Translations under genes and position numbers: made by a program
Shown here: positions 38,607-48,086 of the stretch, one piece after another
Layout of the letters: each line of letters begins with the position of its first letter
How positions within the stretch are numbered: the stretch's first letter is position 1
DNA from: Bacillus taeanensis
GTDB lineage: Bacteria; Bacillota; Bacilli; Bacillales; UBA6769
NCBI RefSeq assembly: GCF_003318295.1
Contig: NZ_QOCW01000003.1
Span: forward strand, 62,001 to 126,000
DNA: 64,000 bases
Direction of reading: 5' to 3'
Notes under the pieces: model-generated
Databases searched by the model: none
The model's input: only the letters and a program-made list of their open reading frames with translations
What the model was told of the DNA's origin: nothing

Positions 38607-39542
38607 TTAAAAAAATTTACTTCCTAAAAAAACAATAAAAGGAACTGTTAATATTGCACAAATTGTTGAAAAAACAGTTGCCTTTACCCCAATTTCTTCA
38701 TCTTGTGCATAACGTGCTAATAATATTGGAGCGATTGCCATCGTAGGCATTGCTGTTTGAATAATAATTACTTGCTTAATGATTATGGAAAGGTTAGTAA
38801 ACCCAACAAGTAATATGGTTATAATTGGAAATATAATTAACTTCAATAATATAGGTACTGTTAATCTACTAATTGACATAGGTCCCTTTTGTTTAAGCAT
38901 CATCCTTATAAGAATTCCAATATACAGCATTCCAAGAGGCGTAGCCAAATTGGCTAACATCCCATTTAATTGTTGAATAATTTCTGGCGGTTTAATTTCA
39001 GTAATAATAATAAATAAGGCTATTACTATTGAAATAATTGGAGGATTCATTATTTGTTTTAAAGATGCAAGTGAAAACTGATAATTTTCTTGCAATAACG
39101 CAATGGCTACTGTAAATAAAATAATACCTAATCCTGTATCAAATGCAGCAGCAAGAAGCGCCCCTTTTGGACCAAATATTTCCGCACATAAAGGAATTCC
39201 AATAAAACCTGTATTTCCTAATCCAGCAATAAAAGCGATTTTCCTTGCATTACTAGGAGAATAGTTAAATATTCTTGCAAAGATCCATCCTAATAGTAAG
39301 CCTAATAAACTGATGATTATTGAAAAAATAAAAATAAGAATTAGCTGAGAAATTAGTTCTTTTCCTACCTTCGTTTTAAAGGCACCATCTAAAATAAGGC
39401 ATGGAATGGCAATATTAAGCATAATACTTATAAGCAGCTGCTTCGATTCTTCTGTAATTTCATTGTTTTTTGCAATCATATACCCAATTACAGATATAAC
39501 CACCATCATAAACATAGGACCTAAAATCGATAGAAATACCAA
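38607..39542 (-). CDS. AEC-family (auxin efflux carrier) transporter
   Basis: 311 residues with about ten helices. Family features are the N-terminal LNIAIPCLILDGAF and the central GLGNTGFIGIPLCAEIFG. Bacterial AEC members move organic acids such as malonate or malate. TTG start with GAGGGGAG six bases upstream. Its place inside the catabolic operon suggests it carries the substrate or an acidic intermediate. Confidence 0.82.
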   Translation of the reverse strand: MVFLSILGPMFMMVVISVIGYMIAKNNEITEESKQLLISIMLNIAIPCLILDGAFKTKVGKELISQLILIFIFSIIISLLGLLLGWIFARIFNYSPSNARKIAFIAGLGNTGFIGIPLCAEIFGPKGALLAAAFDTGLGIILFTVAIALLQENYQFSLASLKQIMNPPIISIVIALFIIITEIKPPEIIQQLNGMLANLATPLGMLYIGILIRMMLKQKGPMSISRLTVPILLKLIIFPIITILLVGFTNLSIIIKQVIIIQTAMPTMAIAPILLARYAQDEEIGVKATVFSTICAILTVPFIVFLGSKFF

Positions 39543-39578
39543 GTAAAGCTCCCCTCTTGAAAAGCAAAAGTTAACATT

Positions 39579-40373
39579 TTATTTTGTGAATGTAACTTTC
39601 ACTTCTCCTAAATGTTCAAATACAGCTGTAAATTCATCTCCTGGTACGACATCAATCGTAGTGGCAAGAGCACCAGAAAGAATTACTTCTCCAGCTTGTA
39701 ATGTTACACCAAACTCTGCTAATTTATTAGCCAGCCATGCAACACAAGCAGCAGGGTGCTCCATCGCATTTTTTCCTATACCTTCTTTCATTAATTGACC
39801 ATTTTGATATACTTTCATAGTGATATCAGGAAGGTTCACCTCATCCACTGAAACAGATTGATCTCCAAGAACATAAAGACCAGAAGATGCATTATCCGCA
39901 ACTGTATCTTGTAATTTCACCTTCCAATCTTTTATTCTACTATCAATTATTTCAATAGAAGGAAGAACATAATCTGTCGCTTGAAGAACATCTTCAACGG
40001 TAACATTAGGTCCCTGTAAATCGTTTTTTAACACGAAGGCAATTTCAGCTTCGATCTTCGGCTGCATAACATCATTAAAAGACACCTCACCGTTATTTTT
40101 AACGCTCATACCTTCAAATAAATGACCACAATCCGGCGTATCAATACCATACATGATTTGCATGTCGCGAGAAGTTAAACCAATTTTTTTACCAACAATT
40201 TTAATTCCCTGAGATAATTTTTCCTGAACAACTTGCAGCTGCACTTCATAAGCTTCGTCTAACGTTAAATCTGGCCTCACTTCAGTTAAAGGATTAATTG
40301 GTTGTTGATTTTTCTCAGCTTCAATTAAAGCAACTGCAAGATCTTTAATTTCTTTAGACACTACTTTATTCAA
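39579..40373 (-). CDS. MhpD-family 2-keto-4-pentenoate hydratase / 4-oxalocrotonate decarboxylase
   Basis: 264-residue FAH-superfamily enzyme. Metal ligands and substrate contacts appear in GKKIGLTSRDMQ, MQPKIEAEIAFVL and PSIEIIDSRIKDW. Hydratases (MhpD/DmpE) and decarboxylases (DmpH/XylI) share this fold and length and I cannot separate them by eye. In aerobic meta-cleavage pathways these act on 2-hydroxy-dienoates, which points to breakdown of a ring-cleavage-type compound. Confidence 0.85.
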   Translation of the reverse strand: MNKVVSKEIKDLAVALIEAEKNQQPINPLTEVRPDLTLDEAYEVQLQVVQEKLSQGIKIVGKKIGLTSRDMQIMYGIDTPDCGHLFEGMSVKNNGEVSFNDVMQPKIEAEIAFVLKNDLQGPNVTVEDVLQATDYVLPSIEIIDSRIKDWKVKLQDTVADNASSGLYVLGDQSVSVDEVNLPDITMKVYQNGQLMKEGIGKNAMEHPAACVAWLANKLAEFGVTLQAGEVILSGALATTIDVVPGDEFTAVFEHLGEVKVTFTK

Positions 40374-40397
40374 TAGAAAAACCTCCTTAAGTATGAA

Positions 40398-41495
40398 CTA
40401 AATCTTCGTTTCATTTTGCAAGATGACTTTCCCGAATTTTTCTGATCTTTTAAAGTATTCTTGAGCATCTCGCGCTTTTTCTAATGGAAAAACCTTATCA
40501 ATAAGAGGTTGAACTTTCCCTTCACGAATCGCAGCTAACATGTAATTGAATTCTTTCCGAGTACCTAACGTACACCCTATTATTGAAAGATGTTTTAAAT
40601 AAACTGTACGAATATCAAGCTGTGTAACCGCCCCACCTACAGCACCAGATATTGCTAAACGCCCCCCATTCCTCAGTACTTTCAAACAAGTCGAAAATAA
40701 AGGATCGCCCACGACATCCAATACAACATCAATCTCGCCATCCGCAGCCTTTAAAATATCGTCTGCTAAAGTTGTTGATTTGTAGGATAAAACTTCATTT
40801 GCTCCTAGTTCGATCATTTTTTCTTTAAAAGATAGATCTCTTGCTAAAGCAATAACTTCTGCACCAAATACGTTTGCTGCTATTTGAACCGCATAGGAAC
40901 CAACGCCGCCGGTAGCTCCTGTAATAAGAACTTTTTCCCCAGGAAGCACTTTACTTTTTTCAAGCATATGCCATGCAGTAAAACAGCTAACAATAAAAGA
41001 AGAACTTTCAACATAACTAGACAGCGGCATTGGTCTGCACAATTCCTTTGGCCATGCAACATATTCAGCATAGCCGCCATCACGCTCAGAGCTCATTAAC
41101 GTTATATCTTCTGCCATATGTTCTAAACCATCAGATCCAGAAGATATAAAAGGAAATAATACTACCTTTTCTCCCACACATGCTGGATCGACATTTCCAC
41201 CTGCAGCTACGATTTCACCTGCAACATCTGTTCCAGGAATACGCGGAAAAGAGATCGCCTCTCGTTTCCAACCTGCTTTTTCGCTTGATGTCGTATCAGT
41301 GCCGTAACCACCTTCACGCATTAAAATATCTGAATTATTCACAGCACAAGCATATATTTTTACCAGCACCTCATCTTTTTTAGGAATTGGTACAGGTATT
41401 TTCCGCTCCTCAAGCTTTTCTAATCCTCCATATTCTGTTACAACTACAGCTTTCATGTGTGATGGAATTGACTTTAACAAATCACTTTTCCCCAA
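40398..41495 (-). CDS. MDR-superfamily alcohol dehydrogenase / quinone oxidoreductase-like
   Basis: 365 residues. The cofactor motif is GATGGVGSYAVQIA, and the N-terminal GroES-like domain holds GTDVAGEIVAAGG. The classical structural-zinc cysteines are not all visible, as in quinone-oxidoreductase-like members. TTG start at 41495 with GGGAGAG upstream; the conserved region begins MKAVVVTEYGG at residue 14, so a start at 41456 is an alternative without a ribosome site. Confidence 0.85.
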   Translation of the reverse strand: MGKSDLLKSIPSHMKAVVVTEYGGLEKLEERKIPVPIPKKDEVLVKIYACAVNNSDILMREGGYGTDTTSSEKAGWKREAISFPRIPGTDVAGEIVAAGGNVDPACVGEKVVLFPFISSGSDGLEHMAEDITLMSSERDGGYAEYVAWPKELCRPMPLSSYVESSSFIVSCFTAWHMLEKSKVLPGEKVLITGATGGVGSYAVQIAANVFGAEVIALARDLSFKEKMIELGANEVLSYKSTTLADDILKAADGEIDVVLDVVGDPLFSTCLKVLRNGGRLAISGAVGGAVTQLDIRTVYLKHLSIIGCTLGTRKEFNYMLAAIREGKVQPLIDKVFPLEKARDAQEYFKRSEKFGKVILQNETKI

Positions 41496-41565
41496 TTTTT
41501 TCTCTCCCTATCATTTCATTAATTTATGTTGCAAAAACCCTCACTGATAAGGTATTTAGAGATTG

Positions 41566-41889
<324 letters not shown>

Positions 41890-41911
41890 ACAATAAAAAA
41901 ATTTTATTTTT

Positions 41912-42328
41912 TTAAGATACAAAACAAGCATTAGTTTCAATTAATGAAACGGTTTTTGGCTCTTTATTAAGATACAGAACAATAGAATTTCCTTCTTGAC
42001 GCACATCATAAGTCTTTAATTTACATTTTTCTGCATCAAACAAAGATTCCCCTGTTTTAATATCAAATCCCCATCCATGTAAAGGACAGCGTAACACCTC
42101 ATTATGTTTTCCATATTGATACGTATGAGGATCACTTGGTAACATCGCTCCATCGATCGAGCCATATATCATGGACACTCCCTGATGGGGACATTTATTT
42201 CGCACGGCATATAGCCGGCCGTTAAGATTAAAGATAGCAATTTCTGATCCATCCACTTTTACTAATTGTCGTTGACCAGGTTGTAAATCCTCTGATGGAC
42301 AAACGGTAACACTTTTTAATTCATCCAT
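41912..42328 (-). CDS. Rieske [2Fe-2S] protein
   Basis: 138-residue Rieske domain. Ligands C46, H48 (CPHQG) and C81, H84 (CPLHGW). No catalytic oxygenase domain is attached, so it is a ferredoxin-type or accessory subunit. It follows the amidohydrolase by 18 bp and must be co-transcribed with it. I found no Rieske oxygenase alpha subunit or P450 in the window, so its partner is unknown. Confidence 0.9.
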   Translation of the reverse strand: MDELKSVTVCPSEDLQPGQRQLVKVDGSEIAIFNLNGRLYAVRNKCPHQGVSMIYGSIDGAMLPSDPHTYQYGKHNEVLRCPLHGWGFDIKTGESLFDAEKCKLKTYDVRQEGNSIVLYLNKEPKTVSLIETNACFVS

Positions 42329-42346
42329 TTTTCATTCTCCTTTCTA

Positions 42347-43492
42347 TTATCGAGTGAAATGATACGTATTTAAAGCGTTTTCATAAAAGATCTTATTTTT
42401 TAATTCTTTCGGAAACGTATTGAATACCCGATCTGCTTCATCTCCATCCCAGTGTGGATAATCACTGCAGTAAAGAAGCATATCCTCAATCCCAGCCATT
42501 TGAATGATTTCTAATAAATCTTTAGGACGATACGGTTCTTCAATTGGCTGCGTTCCTAAGCGGACATTTCTTTTAATGTATTCGCTAGGCAATTCTTTTA
42601 GCCAAGGTACTTCCTCACGAAGCGTCTTCCAATTTTTATCTATTCTCCACAAAAGCGGCACAATCCCAGCGACACCATATTCGACAAATACAAATTTTAG
42701 TTTAGGGAACTTCTCAAAAACCCCTTCACAAACTAAACTCACAATATTTCTTTGCGCATTAAATCCTAAACAAGTATGCCATTCCATGTAAGTTGATGCC
42801 GGACCTACTGCTTGTGCCGGGCCGTTCTCCCCTGACGCCTCAGAATCCGGGTGTATAAGCATTTGCAGTCCATAGTGTTCCGCAGCTTCATAAATAGGAT
42901 ATAAATTTCTATTGCCAAATGGAGTAGTCGTCGTTTGTAAATTAACTGCTACAACTCCTGGTTTTTTCCCGACTCTTTCAATCTCCTTTACTGCCGCCGC
43001 AGGATCAAGAGGTGATACAAGCATAGACATCTTATACCTGCTGTCTTTTTCAATCCAATTCTCATATTGCCAATCATTAAAAGCTGTATTAAATCCGTTA
43101 GCGATATCTATATTGTGAAAAGCACCCATTGTTGCATTACATGAATTCAAAATGCCATATTGTGTGTTTGAACGGTCAAACAAATCTTTCGCTACAAATG
43201 CAGGATCAGAACCTGGGATCGCCCCTTCGGGTGAAAAAGCATCTCCACGTACAACCGAAACTGGGTTGATATATCTACATTCTGGGAAGCGAAATTCTGC
43301 TGCAGAGATTAATTTGCCTTCAAATGCTTGTTTTTTAAATTTACCAATATTTAAACGCTTTTGAAGAGACTCATCACAATATGGTACAAGGTCATTAAGT
43401 GAATTTAAATAAGAATGAACATCCGAATCAATCACCAACTGCTTTGTCTTTGCAGCACCTTTAATACTCTTTTCGTTAATTGCATGAACCAT
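42347..43492 (-). CDS. Amidohydrolase-2 family metal enzyme (ACMSD-like)
   Basis: 381 residues from the ATG at 43492 (MVHAINEKSIK), with AGGAG eight bases upstream. TIM-barrel amidohydrolase of the ACMSD/OHCU type: metal-binding DSDVH near the N-terminus, LIHPDSE, and the late Asp in YCSDYPHWDGDE. Family members decarboxylate or hydrolyse ring-cleavage products (for example 2-amino-3-carboxymuconate semialdehyde). Pairing with a Rieske protein suggests a defined multi-component reaction; substrate unknown. Confidence 0.82.
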   Translation of the reverse strand: MVHAINEKSIKGAAKTKQLVIDSDVHSYLNSLNDLVPYCDESLQKRLNIGKFKKQAFEGKLISAAEFRFPECRYINPVSVVRGDAFSPEGAIPGSDPAFVAKDLFDRSNTQYGILNSCNATMGAFHNIDIANGFNTAFNDWQYENWIEKDSRYKMSMLVSPLDPAAAVKEIERVGKKPGVVAVNLQTTTTPFGNRNLYPIYEAAEHYGLQMLIHPDSEASGENGPAQAVGPASTYMEWHTCLGFNAQRNIVSLVCEGVFEKFPKLKFVFVEYGVAGIVPLLWRIDKNWKTLREEVPWLKELPSEYIKRNVRLGTQPIEEPYRPKDLLEIIQMAGIEDMLLYCSDYPHWDGDEADRVFNTFPKELKNKIFYENALNTYHFTR

Positions 43493-43506
43493 TTTCATTA
43501 CTCCTC

Positions 43507-43528
43507 TCATAATAAACGTTTGTTAATT
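43507..43528 (-). repeat. 22-bp leader repeat, copy 1
   Basis: Identical to 44761-44782. Both lie directly before a ribosome site (of the amidohydrolase and of the isomerase-like gene). The core AACAAACGTTTATT is partly palindromic. Confidence 0.9.
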
Positions 43529-43595
43529 TTTAAGATTAATTTTCAATGTTTACTAGACTATCTTCTACATCAACGCCTTTGAAAATGCTTTTAAA

Positions 43596-43661
43596 GATCG
43601 TGATATTTTTATGATCTCGATTTCCTAACCACAGTATAATTCGTTTTTTAGTTTTTGTAAA
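43596..43661 (-). promoter_or_regulatory. Promoter and operator of the amidohydrolase-Rieske unit
   Basis: Minus-strand TTTACA (43656-43661), 17 bp, TATACT (43633-43638). The operator follows immediately: AAATCGAGATCAT (43611-43623) with an inverted half GATCGTGAT at 43596-43604. The same promoter, spacing and operator recur before the isomerase-like gene. Confidence 0.8.
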
Positions 43662-43720
43662 TATCTAAAAATAAAATTTTTTCGATTATTTTAGTATTAT
43701 CTCGCCTTAAATTTGAACAA

Positions 43721-43760
43721 AAAAAGAGGCAGGAAAACAAAAGCTGTTTTCTGCCTCACT
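43721..43760 (-). terminator. Terminator of the isomerase-like gene
   Basis: GAGGCAGGAAAACA pairs with TGTTTTCTGCCTC, followed on the minus strand by seven T. Confidence 0.85.
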
Positions 43761-43822
43761 TTGATAGTTTATATGTTAGCGTACCGGTTCCGGGGTCATT
43801 TGATAGACCTTCAGAAGCGCGC

Positions 43823-44749
43823 TCAGCGATTTCTGACACCAACCTTCAGCACATTTCTCAGATATGCGATGCTCTCCTTGCAAGCCTGAAGCTCTCTTTT
43901 TCTCGCCTCTTCCAGCGGTTCATCCGGACGAAGGAAGGGAATTTCATTCTCAAAAATGACGCGATCCAGTGTAGATTGCTCTCTCAGCACCTTAAGAACC
44001 TTCGGCAGGTCGATATCGCCGGTACCGTGTGGAACGCCGATCCAGTGTGCACCAAGAGGATCGATCACCAGCGCATTGTCACAGAAATGGCAGCAGAACG
44101 CACGGGACGCGAGCTTCTTCACCGATTCCTCCGGGCTCTCTGTGACGGAGATGGAGTTGACTGTGTCCAGGCAGGTGCCAATCATTGGCTTGTCGATCTG
44201 ATCGACAAGCCAGATCACCTCATCTGCATAGGTGTCGCAGTGATTTTCAATCGCCACTTTCAGGCCAAGCTCTTCGACTAGAGGCAGCGCTTCTTTGAAT
44301 TCTTCATAGCGGACGGCAAGCTGCCGCATAACATTCGGATGGAAGCAGGTAGCGTAGTAGGGGCGCGGGCGCTTCACATCAAGACTGAACTTTGCCAGAT
44401 CGGAGCCAATTGCCTTGGCGATTTGCAGCGCTTCCCGTACAGTGCAGTTTACCCGCGAATCACTGGGTGCATCGAACGAAGCGTTGAACTCCAGAAACAG
44501 ATCGCGTTCTTCAGCAGCAGCCTTGATCTTTGCAAGATGTGCCGGTTCCGTATTCTGCAAATCCACCTTTGTGATTTGCAGGCCGTCCAGCCCCCATTCG
44601 ACTGCATAATCCATCAGCTCCATCAGATTCATAGTCTGAGGAAATGCATAGTCCTTTCCAAATCCCCAGCTTTCTCCCAAACCGAAAAAGTGCAGGGTGT
44701 AGGTGTGCATGCCGAGCTTGATTGGTCTGTCATTGTTATTTAACGTCAC
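43823..44749 (-). CDS. Sugar phosphate isomerase/epimerase-like TIM-barrel protein, GC-rich
   Basis: 308 residues from the GTG at 44749, chosen because AAGGGGG lies five bases upstream. Xylose-isomerase-like TIM barrel: GMHTYTLHFFG, IENHCDTYADEV, GTCLDTVNS, and late HGTGDIDLPKVL with Glu/Asp/His metal ligands. Related proteins include inosose dehydratase, hydroxypyruvate isomerase and sugar epimerases. The gene is about 50% or more GC (a sampled 60-bp stretch is 53%), far above the AT-rich neighbours, and codon choice differs, so it was acquired from a higher-GC donor. Its promoter region is a copy of that of the neighbouring operon. Confidence 0.82.
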   Translation of the reverse strand: MTLNNNDRPIKLGMHTYTLHFFGLGESWGFGKDYAFPQTMNLMELMDYAVEWGLDGLQITKVDLQNTEPAHLAKIKAAAEERDLFLEFNASFDAPSDSRVNCTVREALQIAKAIGSDLAKFSLDVKRPRPYYATCFHPNVMRQLAVRYEEFKEALPLVEELGLKVAIENHCDTYADEVIWLVDQIDKPMIGTCLDTVNSISVTESPEESVKKLASRAFCCHFCDNALVIDPLGAHWIGVPHGTGDIDLPKVLKVLREQSTLDRVIFENEIPFLRPDEPLEEARKRELQACKESIAYLRNVLKVGVRNR

Positions 44750-44760
44750 ATTTACCCCCT

Positions 44761-44782
44761 TCATAATAAACGTTTGTTAATT
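44761..44782 (-). repeat. 22-bp leader repeat, copy 2
   Basis: Exact copy of 43507-43528, here in the leader of the GC-rich isomerase-like gene. Confidence 0.9.
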
Positions 44783-44840
44783 CCAAAGTTTCAATGGTCA
44801 CAAAAAACTCCGCACTCTTTTTTGAAAACGTTTATAATAA

Positions 44841-44905
44841 ATCTCGATATTATTATGATCACGATTTATTAATTGGAGTATAATCCGTTTTGTAATTTTT
44901 GTAAA
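44841..44905 (-). promoter_or_regulatory. Promoter and operator of the isomerase-like gene
   Basis: Minus-strand TTTACA (44900-44905), 17 bp, TATACT (44877-44882), then AAATCGTGATCATAATA (44852-44868) and an inverted partner ATCTCGATAT (44841-44850). Aligned to 43596-43661 most positions agree, including -35, -10, spacer length and operator. Confidence 0.82.
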
Positions 44906-44909
44906 TATT

Positions 44910-44951
44910 AAAAAAGGGTAAAAAACAAATAGTGTTTTTTACCCTTTTTTA
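44910..44951 (-). terminator. Terminator of the TetR-family gene
   Basis: AAAAAAGGGTAAAAAACA pairs with GTGTTTTTTACCCTTTTTT just downstream of the regulator gene. Confidence 0.85.
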
Positions 44952-44998
44952 ATATTAATTATTTTTGTTGAGTGGTAACTCAATTTAATAATACTACT

Positions 44999-45673
44999 TT
45001 AATCTTTTATTATAGGATCTATATTTGCAGCATTGAATGTTATATCTCGTATATATTCCATCGTCTTTCTTGAAGCTTCTTCAGGCGTATAATTTACTCG
45101 ATTGTTAAGAAGAGATATAATCATTCCTTGCCATATCAAGATTGTAATTTCATTAAGTTTTTCAATATCTTCTTTTTTAAATACACCTTTTTCTGCATAT
45201 TTTTCTAGAACTTCTTTACTTCTTTTACTTAGATTTTGCTCAGTAAAAATTATCTCTAATTCTTCATCAAGTTGAATAGTATCAAACTTATACATTGAAG
45301 AGTAATATTTTAAAAGTTCTTCCGGATGTTCTCCTAGATCTGCAATAAATATAGCATGATATAATTCAGGTTCCTTAAATGAATGGTCACAAAAACATTC
45401 CCACCCTGATAAATATTTTTCTAATGGATCTTTTGCTCTTGCACTATATTTAGGTAAATCTTCAATATAGCTTTCTACAAAACGCATTCCTGCAAAAAAG
45501 ATGAGATGAGAAACTTCTGAAAAATAATTATAAATTGTAGAACTTGTGTATCCTGCTTCCTTTGCAATTTTTCTTATACTAATATTTTTAATTCCTTCTT
45601 CTTTTATTAATTTAGCTGTTGCATCAATAAAATAATTGATCATTCGTTCAGTTTGTATTTCACTTCTTGCCAT
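44999..45673 (-). CDS. TetR-family transcriptional repressor of the catabolic island
   Basis: 224 residues. The N-terminal helix-turn-helix is IKNISIRKIAKEAGYTSSTI followed by YNYF (about 24-47), and the C-terminal part is a helical ligand domain. The gene has its own copy of the GATCnCGAT operator upstream, so it is probably autoregulated. No other regulator lies in the island, which makes it the likely binder of all five operators; this is inference. Confidence 0.88.
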   Translation of the reverse strand: MARSEIQTERMINYFIDATAKLIKEEGIKNISIRKIAKEAGYTSSTIYNYFSEVSHLIFFAGMRFVESYIEDLPKYSARAKDPLEKYLSGWECFCDHSFKEPELYHAIFIADLGEHPEELLKYYSSMYKFDTIQLDEELEIIFTEQNLSKRSKEVLEKYAEKGVFKKEDIEKLNEITILIWQGMIISLLNNRVNYTPEEASRKTMEYIRDITFNAANIDPIIKD

Positions 45674-45752
45674 TAATACTTCCTCCCTTAATACACCTTA
45701 AAACTATTTATCTTTCTCTAAAAAATAATAGGTAATCTCTTACACCATTCAA

Positions 45753-45784
45753 GATCGAAATTATTTAAAGATCACGATCACAAT
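45753..45784 (-). promoter_or_regulatory. Operator upstream of the TetR-family gene
   Basis: GATCACGATCACAAT (45770-45784) contains the island core GATCnCGAT, with a partial inverted half GATCGAAAT at 45753-45761. About 95 bp upstream of the regulator start. Confidence 0.6.
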
Positions 45785-45913
45785 ATTTACTAAGATATTA
45801 CCACAGTTCATATAACTTAACAAACTGAACATACTGCATTGCAAGCCATTAACTAAGAAATTAAGATAGTCTTTTACGTTTAAAGTTACTTTCATTTGAT
45901 TAAATTCAATATA

Positions 45914-45952
45914 AAAACCCACGAAGTTAATTTAAATTTCTTCATGGGCTTT
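45914..45952. terminator. Possible terminator hairpin
   Basis: AAACCCACGAAG pairs imperfectly with CTTCATGGGCTTT. It has no nearby gene of its own and may belong to the lost permease gene. Confidence 0.5.
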
Positions 45953-45987
45953 GTATAGTTAAAAGAGATTTTGCAGCAGCTGCTTTT

Positions 45988-46047
45988 TTAATTTTTCATC
46001 CGGGGATCAAGCGAATCGCGAAGTCCGTCGCCCATTAATTTAAAGAC
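45988..46047 (-). pseudogene. C-terminal remnant of an oligopeptide/dipeptide ABC permease
   Basis: Nineteen codons read VFKLMGDGLRDSLDPRMKN and stop. LMGDGLRDSLDPR is the characteristic end of OppC/DppC-type permeases. No upstream frame remains. This is a scar of a deleted opp/dpp gene at the right edge of the island. Confidence 0.65.
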
Positions 46048-46065
46048 TCATAATGCTCTTACAAC

Positions 46066-46099
46066 AAAAAAGCTTAAGGTTCAAAACCTTAAGCTTTCC
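46066..46099. terminator. Terminator overlapping the end of the ABC-F gene
   Basis: AAAGCTTAAGGTT/AACCTTAAGCTTT perfect stem with a 4-nt loop and flanking A/T runs; its 3' arm overlaps the last codons of the ABC-F gene. Confidence 0.75.
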
Positions 46100-48020
46100 C
46101 TTTTTGTTCTTCAATTTCTTCAATAATTTCCGAAAGCTCTGCCCAGCGTTCAATTACTGTTTCCAACTCTTCTTCTGCTTGCTGCTGCTCTCTAAAAAGA
46201 TCCTGCACTTTTCCGTAATCACTGCCCGATGTACTAATTTCCTCTTTTAATTTTTCAATTTTTTCTTCTAAGAATGGGATTTTCTCATTCACTTCTTCCC
46301 ATTCACGCTTTTCTTTAAAAGATAATTTTCGGGTTTTATTACCTGCAGGCTGTGGTTTTTCGATTTCAACTTGAGCTTTCTTTTCTTCTTTTTCCTCTAA
46401 TAGTTCTGTTTCTTTTTCAAGCTTTCGAACTTCAAGATATTCTGAATAAGTCCCAATAAAATCTCGAATTTTCCCGTTTCCTTCAAAAGCAAAAACATGA
46501 TGAACAACACGATCTAAAAAGTAACGGTCATGTGAAACCGTAATAACCGCACCAGGAAAGCTTTCTAAATAATCTTCAAGAATGGCTAGTGTCTCGGTAT
46601 CAAGATCATTTGTCGGTTCATCTAAAAATAGCACATTAGGCTCCCCCATTAAAATACGAAGCAAATACAATCTGCGTCGTTCTCCACCTGACAATTTTGA
46701 AATCATTGTCCAGTGCATATGCGGTGGAAATAAGAATCGCTCAAGCATTTGTGCCGCTGTAATCGCATGACCATCCTTCGTATAAATCACTTCGGCGCCT
46801 TCTTTAATATACTCTAATACACGCATCGTTTCATCCATCTCAATGCTATTCTGTGTATAGTAAGCAATGTTGACAGTTGAACCGGTGTCAATTGTACCGC
46901 TATCTGGCTGCACTCTTCCGGCAAGCATATTTAATAAAGTAGACTTTCCACTTCCATTTGGGCCAATAATACCAAGTCGATCATTTGGCATTACAATATA
47001 AGTAAAATCTTTTATTAAAGGACGATTATCATAAGACTTACTAATTTCGTTGACTTCAATGACTTTTTTCCCAAGTCGGCTTGAACCAATCGCCATTTCA
47101 ATTTTGTCATTGCTAAGGTCACTTTTTTGTTCCTTTAATGCTTCTACACGCTGAATACGCGCTTTTTGTTTCGTTGTTCGTGCCTTTGCGCCGCGGTGAA
47201 GCCACGCTAACTCGCGGCGTAAAATATTTTGGCGTTTTTGTTCCGATGATTGTTCTTGTTCAATACGTTCGGCTTTTTTCTCAAGAAAATATTCGTAATT
47301 GCCGTCATAACTATAAAGATTGCCGCGATCAAGTTCAAAGATGCGGTTCGTCACGCGATTTAAGAAATAGCGGTCGTGCGTAACCATTAAAAGAGCACCT
47401 CTATACTGCGCTAAATAACGCTCTAACCATTCAACCGTTTCATTATCAATATGGTTGGTCGGCTCATCTAAAATTAATAAATCAGATGGTTGAATTAACG
47501 CCCGAGCAAGTGCTACCCGTTTTCGCTGTCCCCCAGAAAGCTCCTGAATCGATTTTGTAAAATCAGTAATCCCAAGACGTGTTAAAATTGATTTTGCTGC
47601 CGCATTTGCTTCCCACGCATTTAAACTGTCCATTTTTTGCTGTAGGGCAAATAAGCTCTCCTGTTTCTTCTCGTTGTTTGGATCGCTTTCAAGTTCGCTT
47701 AATGATCTTTCATACTGCCTTTGAATCTGCATAATCGGCGCATCACTATAAAAGATTTGATCTAATATTGATGCTGTTTCATCAAATGTTGGTTCCTGAG
47801 GTAAATATTCAATGCGAAACTGATTAGCATGCGTAATCTGTCCGCCTTCTTTCCCTTCAATTCCAGCAATCGTTTTTAATAGGGTGGATTTACCAGTGCC
47901 ATTTATTCCAATAATTCCGATACGCTGACCTTCTGAAATTGTAAAAGAAAGATTATCGAACAGTACCTTTTCCCCGTAACTTTTTGATAAATTTTCAACT
48001 GAAAGAATACTCACATTCAT
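46089..48020 (-). CDS. ABC-F ATPase (YfmR/Uup-type ribosome factor)
   Basis: 643-residue soluble protein with two ABC domains. Walker A GINGTGKST and GPNGSGKST, signatures LSGGQRKR and LSGGERRR, Walker B LLILDEPTNH and VLFLDEPTND. A long charged coiled coil occupies the last ~110 residues. No membrane domain: it acts on the ribosome E site rather than in transport. The layout fits YfmR/Uup, which in B. subtilis relieves stalling together with EF-P; the exact paralogue is not certain. Confidence 0.88.
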   Translation of the reverse strand: MNVSILSVENLSKSYGEKVLFDNLSFTISEGQRIGIIGINGTGKSTLLKTIAGIEGKEGGQITHANQFRIEYLPQEPTFDETASILDQIFYSDAPIMQIQRQYERSLSELESDPNNEKKQESLFALQQKMDSLNAWEANAAAKSILTRLGITDFTKSIQELSGGQRKRVALARALIQPSDLLILDEPTNHIDNETVEWLERYLAQYRGALLMVTHDRYFLNRVTNRIFELDRGNLYSYDGNYEYFLEKKAERIEQEQSSEQKRQNILRRELAWLHRGAKARTTKQKARIQRVEALKEQKSDLSNDKIEMAIGSSRLGKKVIEVNEISKSYDNRPLIKDFTYIVMPNDRLGIIGPNGSGKSTLLNMLAGRVQPDSGTIDTGSTVNIAYYTQNSIEMDETMRVLEYIKEGAEVIYTKDGHAITAAQMLERFLFPPHMHWTMISKLSGGERRRLYLLRILMGEPNVLFLDEPTNDLDTETLAILEDYLESFPGAVITVSHDRYFLDRVVHHVFAFEGNGKIRDFIGTYSEYLEVRKLEKETELLEEKEEKKAQVEIEKPQPAGNKTRKLSFKEKREWEEVNEKIPFLEEKIEKLKEEISTSGSDYGKVQDLFREQQQAEEELETVIERWAELSEIIEEIEEQKGKA

Positions 48021-48086
48021 ATCCCCTTACTCTTAGCTGTATGTTTACTATCTTAAAACTTCTATTATGATGCCATGAAGCAAAAA

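Larger units (their letters stand above)
45674..46065. other. Intergenic region right of the island
   Basis: Holds the TetR promoter region and operator, a hairpin at 45914-45952, and a 19-codon oligopeptide-permease remnant. No intact gene. Confidence 0.5.

Noticed and set aside
46089-48020. ABC-F gene as antibiotic resistance determinant
   Set aside because: The layout with a long C-terminal coiled coil and no inducible leader fits the housekeeping YfmR/Uup type better than resistance ABC-F proteins.
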